Of a DNA stretch of 64,000 bases, positions 62,655 to 64,000 are shown one piece after another. Source of the stretch: Limanda limanda (Eukaryota; Chordata; Actinopteri; Pleuronectiformes; Pleuronectidae). Location of the stretch: NCBI RefSeq assembly GCF_963576545.1, contig NC_083641.1, positions 21,892,023 to 21,956,022 on the forward strand, given 5' to 3'. The notes under the pieces are model-generated. The model saw nothing but the letters and a program-made list of their open reading frames with translations. It was not told the DNA's origin and made no database searches. Position numbers and translations under genes: made by a program. Position 1 is the first letter of the stretch. Every line of letters begins with the position of its first letter.

Positions 62655-62740
62655 TGGCTTTTGTGAAGCACTTTGTAACGTTATAATTGTTATTATTAAT
62701 ATTAAAGCACTTTATATTAGAGCTTTTTTGCATTAAACAC
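62655..62740 (+). mobile_element. Possible SINE/LINE tail remnant
   Basis: GTGAAGCACTTTGTAACGTT followed by ATAATTGTTATTATTAATAT and AAAGCACT resembles the teleost L2/SINE tail, in which 'AAGCACTTTGTAA' precedes short AT-rich tandem repeats. It is degraded and the rest of the element is not visible. Confidence 0.4.
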
Positions 62741-64000
62741 CTCGTATATATTTAATCAAATGCAAGACACAATACAGGTTTTAAATTTGTCCAAATATAT
62801 AAATAGAAAAGTGCTAAAGAAGTCTTCTCGACCACCGGTTCCCAAGAAGACGGCTGAAATATCCTAAAGACAAAGCGAGATCAAATTTAATTTTTTTTCA
62901 GATTCCTTTCCTGACTTGTTTTTAAAGTGCTGCACAGAAATATGTCCACATACTGTATATCCAATCATTTGGCAGCCTCCAGTGATGAGTTATCACAAGA
63001 AGACATCGCTTTTTATGGGTTCACACAACATCAAACAATTTTAGTGAGGAAAAGCAAGACCATAGCTTGGGAGGGGTAGACAAAGTACTGCTGGTTACGG
63101 CTGATGAAAGGTTTTTTTATTGCGTGCAGCTTCTCTGAAATGGTTTCGCGTCCTTCGATATATAGAATAAAGACTTTTCTCTTACTTTCTTTCCGGCGCC
63201 TTCCAATTTCCTTTGTAGAGTTTTTGAAGGAGTCTTCCTTCGCCTTCAGCTTGTGGCTTTGAGGGTGCAAATTTCCTGAAGGAGCAGCGAGAATGATTCA
63301 TCCGCCATCCCTGCATCATCCATCACAAAATAGTTTTATCGATAGTTTGTCATCAACACAGTTTCCTGAATGTTTTTTTTTTGGGGGGGGACTGTAGGGA
63401 CACAGCTGGCGCACCAGGGGAATGTTCTGCCAGAGGTAAGCTGAGGATGCACAGTTATGCTTCATAGTGAATATTTCATCAGACCTTTTGATCGCGTATT
63501 ACTTTGAACTCCCTTGTTAACCCGGCTAAATCTCAGGAAGGCTTTGCAGAAACTAGTTTGATTGCACTGTCATTAGGAAACTTGAAATGCTGTATACTGA
63601 AGTGACCTCCTGAAAGTATTATTCAGTCATTCCACGCGAAACGATACTGTGCACAAAAAAATGCATTTGAATTTTTATATCCCTCATTATGTGACATCCA
63701 CTGACTCTGAAAAGGTGAAAGTTACATGATCTTCTGTTGGATTGAGCTCTTGCCAAGAACCATACGAAGGGAAAGTTTTTGTCATTTGCGACACAATCCT
63801 CAGCAATTTGCACTTCCCTGAAAACAAAGGTGTCGCCATATCACAAAATACTGATGGAAAAGCTTCCATAAATCCATAATATCTAACATCACTGATAGAG
63901 GAGACGTAGCGAGCCTGGAGTATGAGGAGCGAATCAAAAAAGAAATCTTACTTTTCACTCCCAGATATGTGCAAGACACCTTTTTTCATCATTTTCTTTC

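Larger units (their letters stand above)
58185..64000. other. Noncoding stretch to window end
   Basis: I see no supported gene. A possible SINE/LINE tail remnant lies at 62655-62740 (AAGCACTTTGTAACGTTATA, ATTATTAATATTAAAGCACT). A T10G8 run lies at 63373-63390. A CTCF-like CACCAGCAGGTGGAG lies near 58991. AT-rich 60340-60620 and 62095-62165 have regulatory character. A weak first-exon-like block lies at 62330-62402. Confidence 0.4.

Overview
The window reads as teleost fish nuclear DNA, probably percomorph-like, from an intergenic region or a very long intron. It contains no open reading frame that I can assign to a known host gene. Vertebrate and fish character rests on the dense long (CA)n, (TG)n and (CT)n microsatellites, a tRNA-derived SINE in two copies, several dispersed repeats that I recognise as common in teleost genomes, and non-autonomous DNA transposons with intact target-site duplications. 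There are no bacterial-type operons, ribosome-binding sites, CRISPR arrays or tRNA genes. Most open frames are short chance frames or frames created by dinucleotide repeats.

Layout. A non-autonomous hAT transposon of 882 bp lies at 619-1500. A second copy of exactly the same length lies in opposite orientation at 55587-56468. Each has 12-bp terminal inverted repeats, a perfect 8-bp target-site duplication, a fossil BED zinc-finger exon with splice signals, and a subterminal array of 10-bp units. From about 1.5 to 9.3 kb I see essentially unique sequence. Long microsatellites follow at 9.3 kb, 10.4-10.6 kb and 13.7 kb. A 1.76-kb TTAA-flanked DNA transposon occupies 14042-15800 and carries a CpG-rich interior with a 46-bp minisatellite. 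Repeat remnants follow at 16.1 kb, 18.0 kb (with a near-consensus CTCF core), 18.5 kb and 19.4 kb, then a complex minisatellite at 25.7 kb. A CpG-dense patch is at 31.2-31.65 kb. SINE copies are at 32.0 and 35.5 kb, other recognisable teleost repeats at 32.5, 37.2, 42.5 and 49.5 kb, and a very long (CA)n tract facing a (TG)n tract at 57.8-58.2 kb.

The only non-transposon coding candidate I would keep is a possible terminal exon on the minus strand at 40719-40855. It has a good splice acceptor, 44 open codons to a stop and an AATAAA 19 nt beyond the stop, but I do not recognise the protein. The clearest system in the window is the pair of hAT relics, whose two ends carry related, roughly helically phased motifs that could be transposase-binding arrays. 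All family assignments are from memory of motifs and no database was searched.
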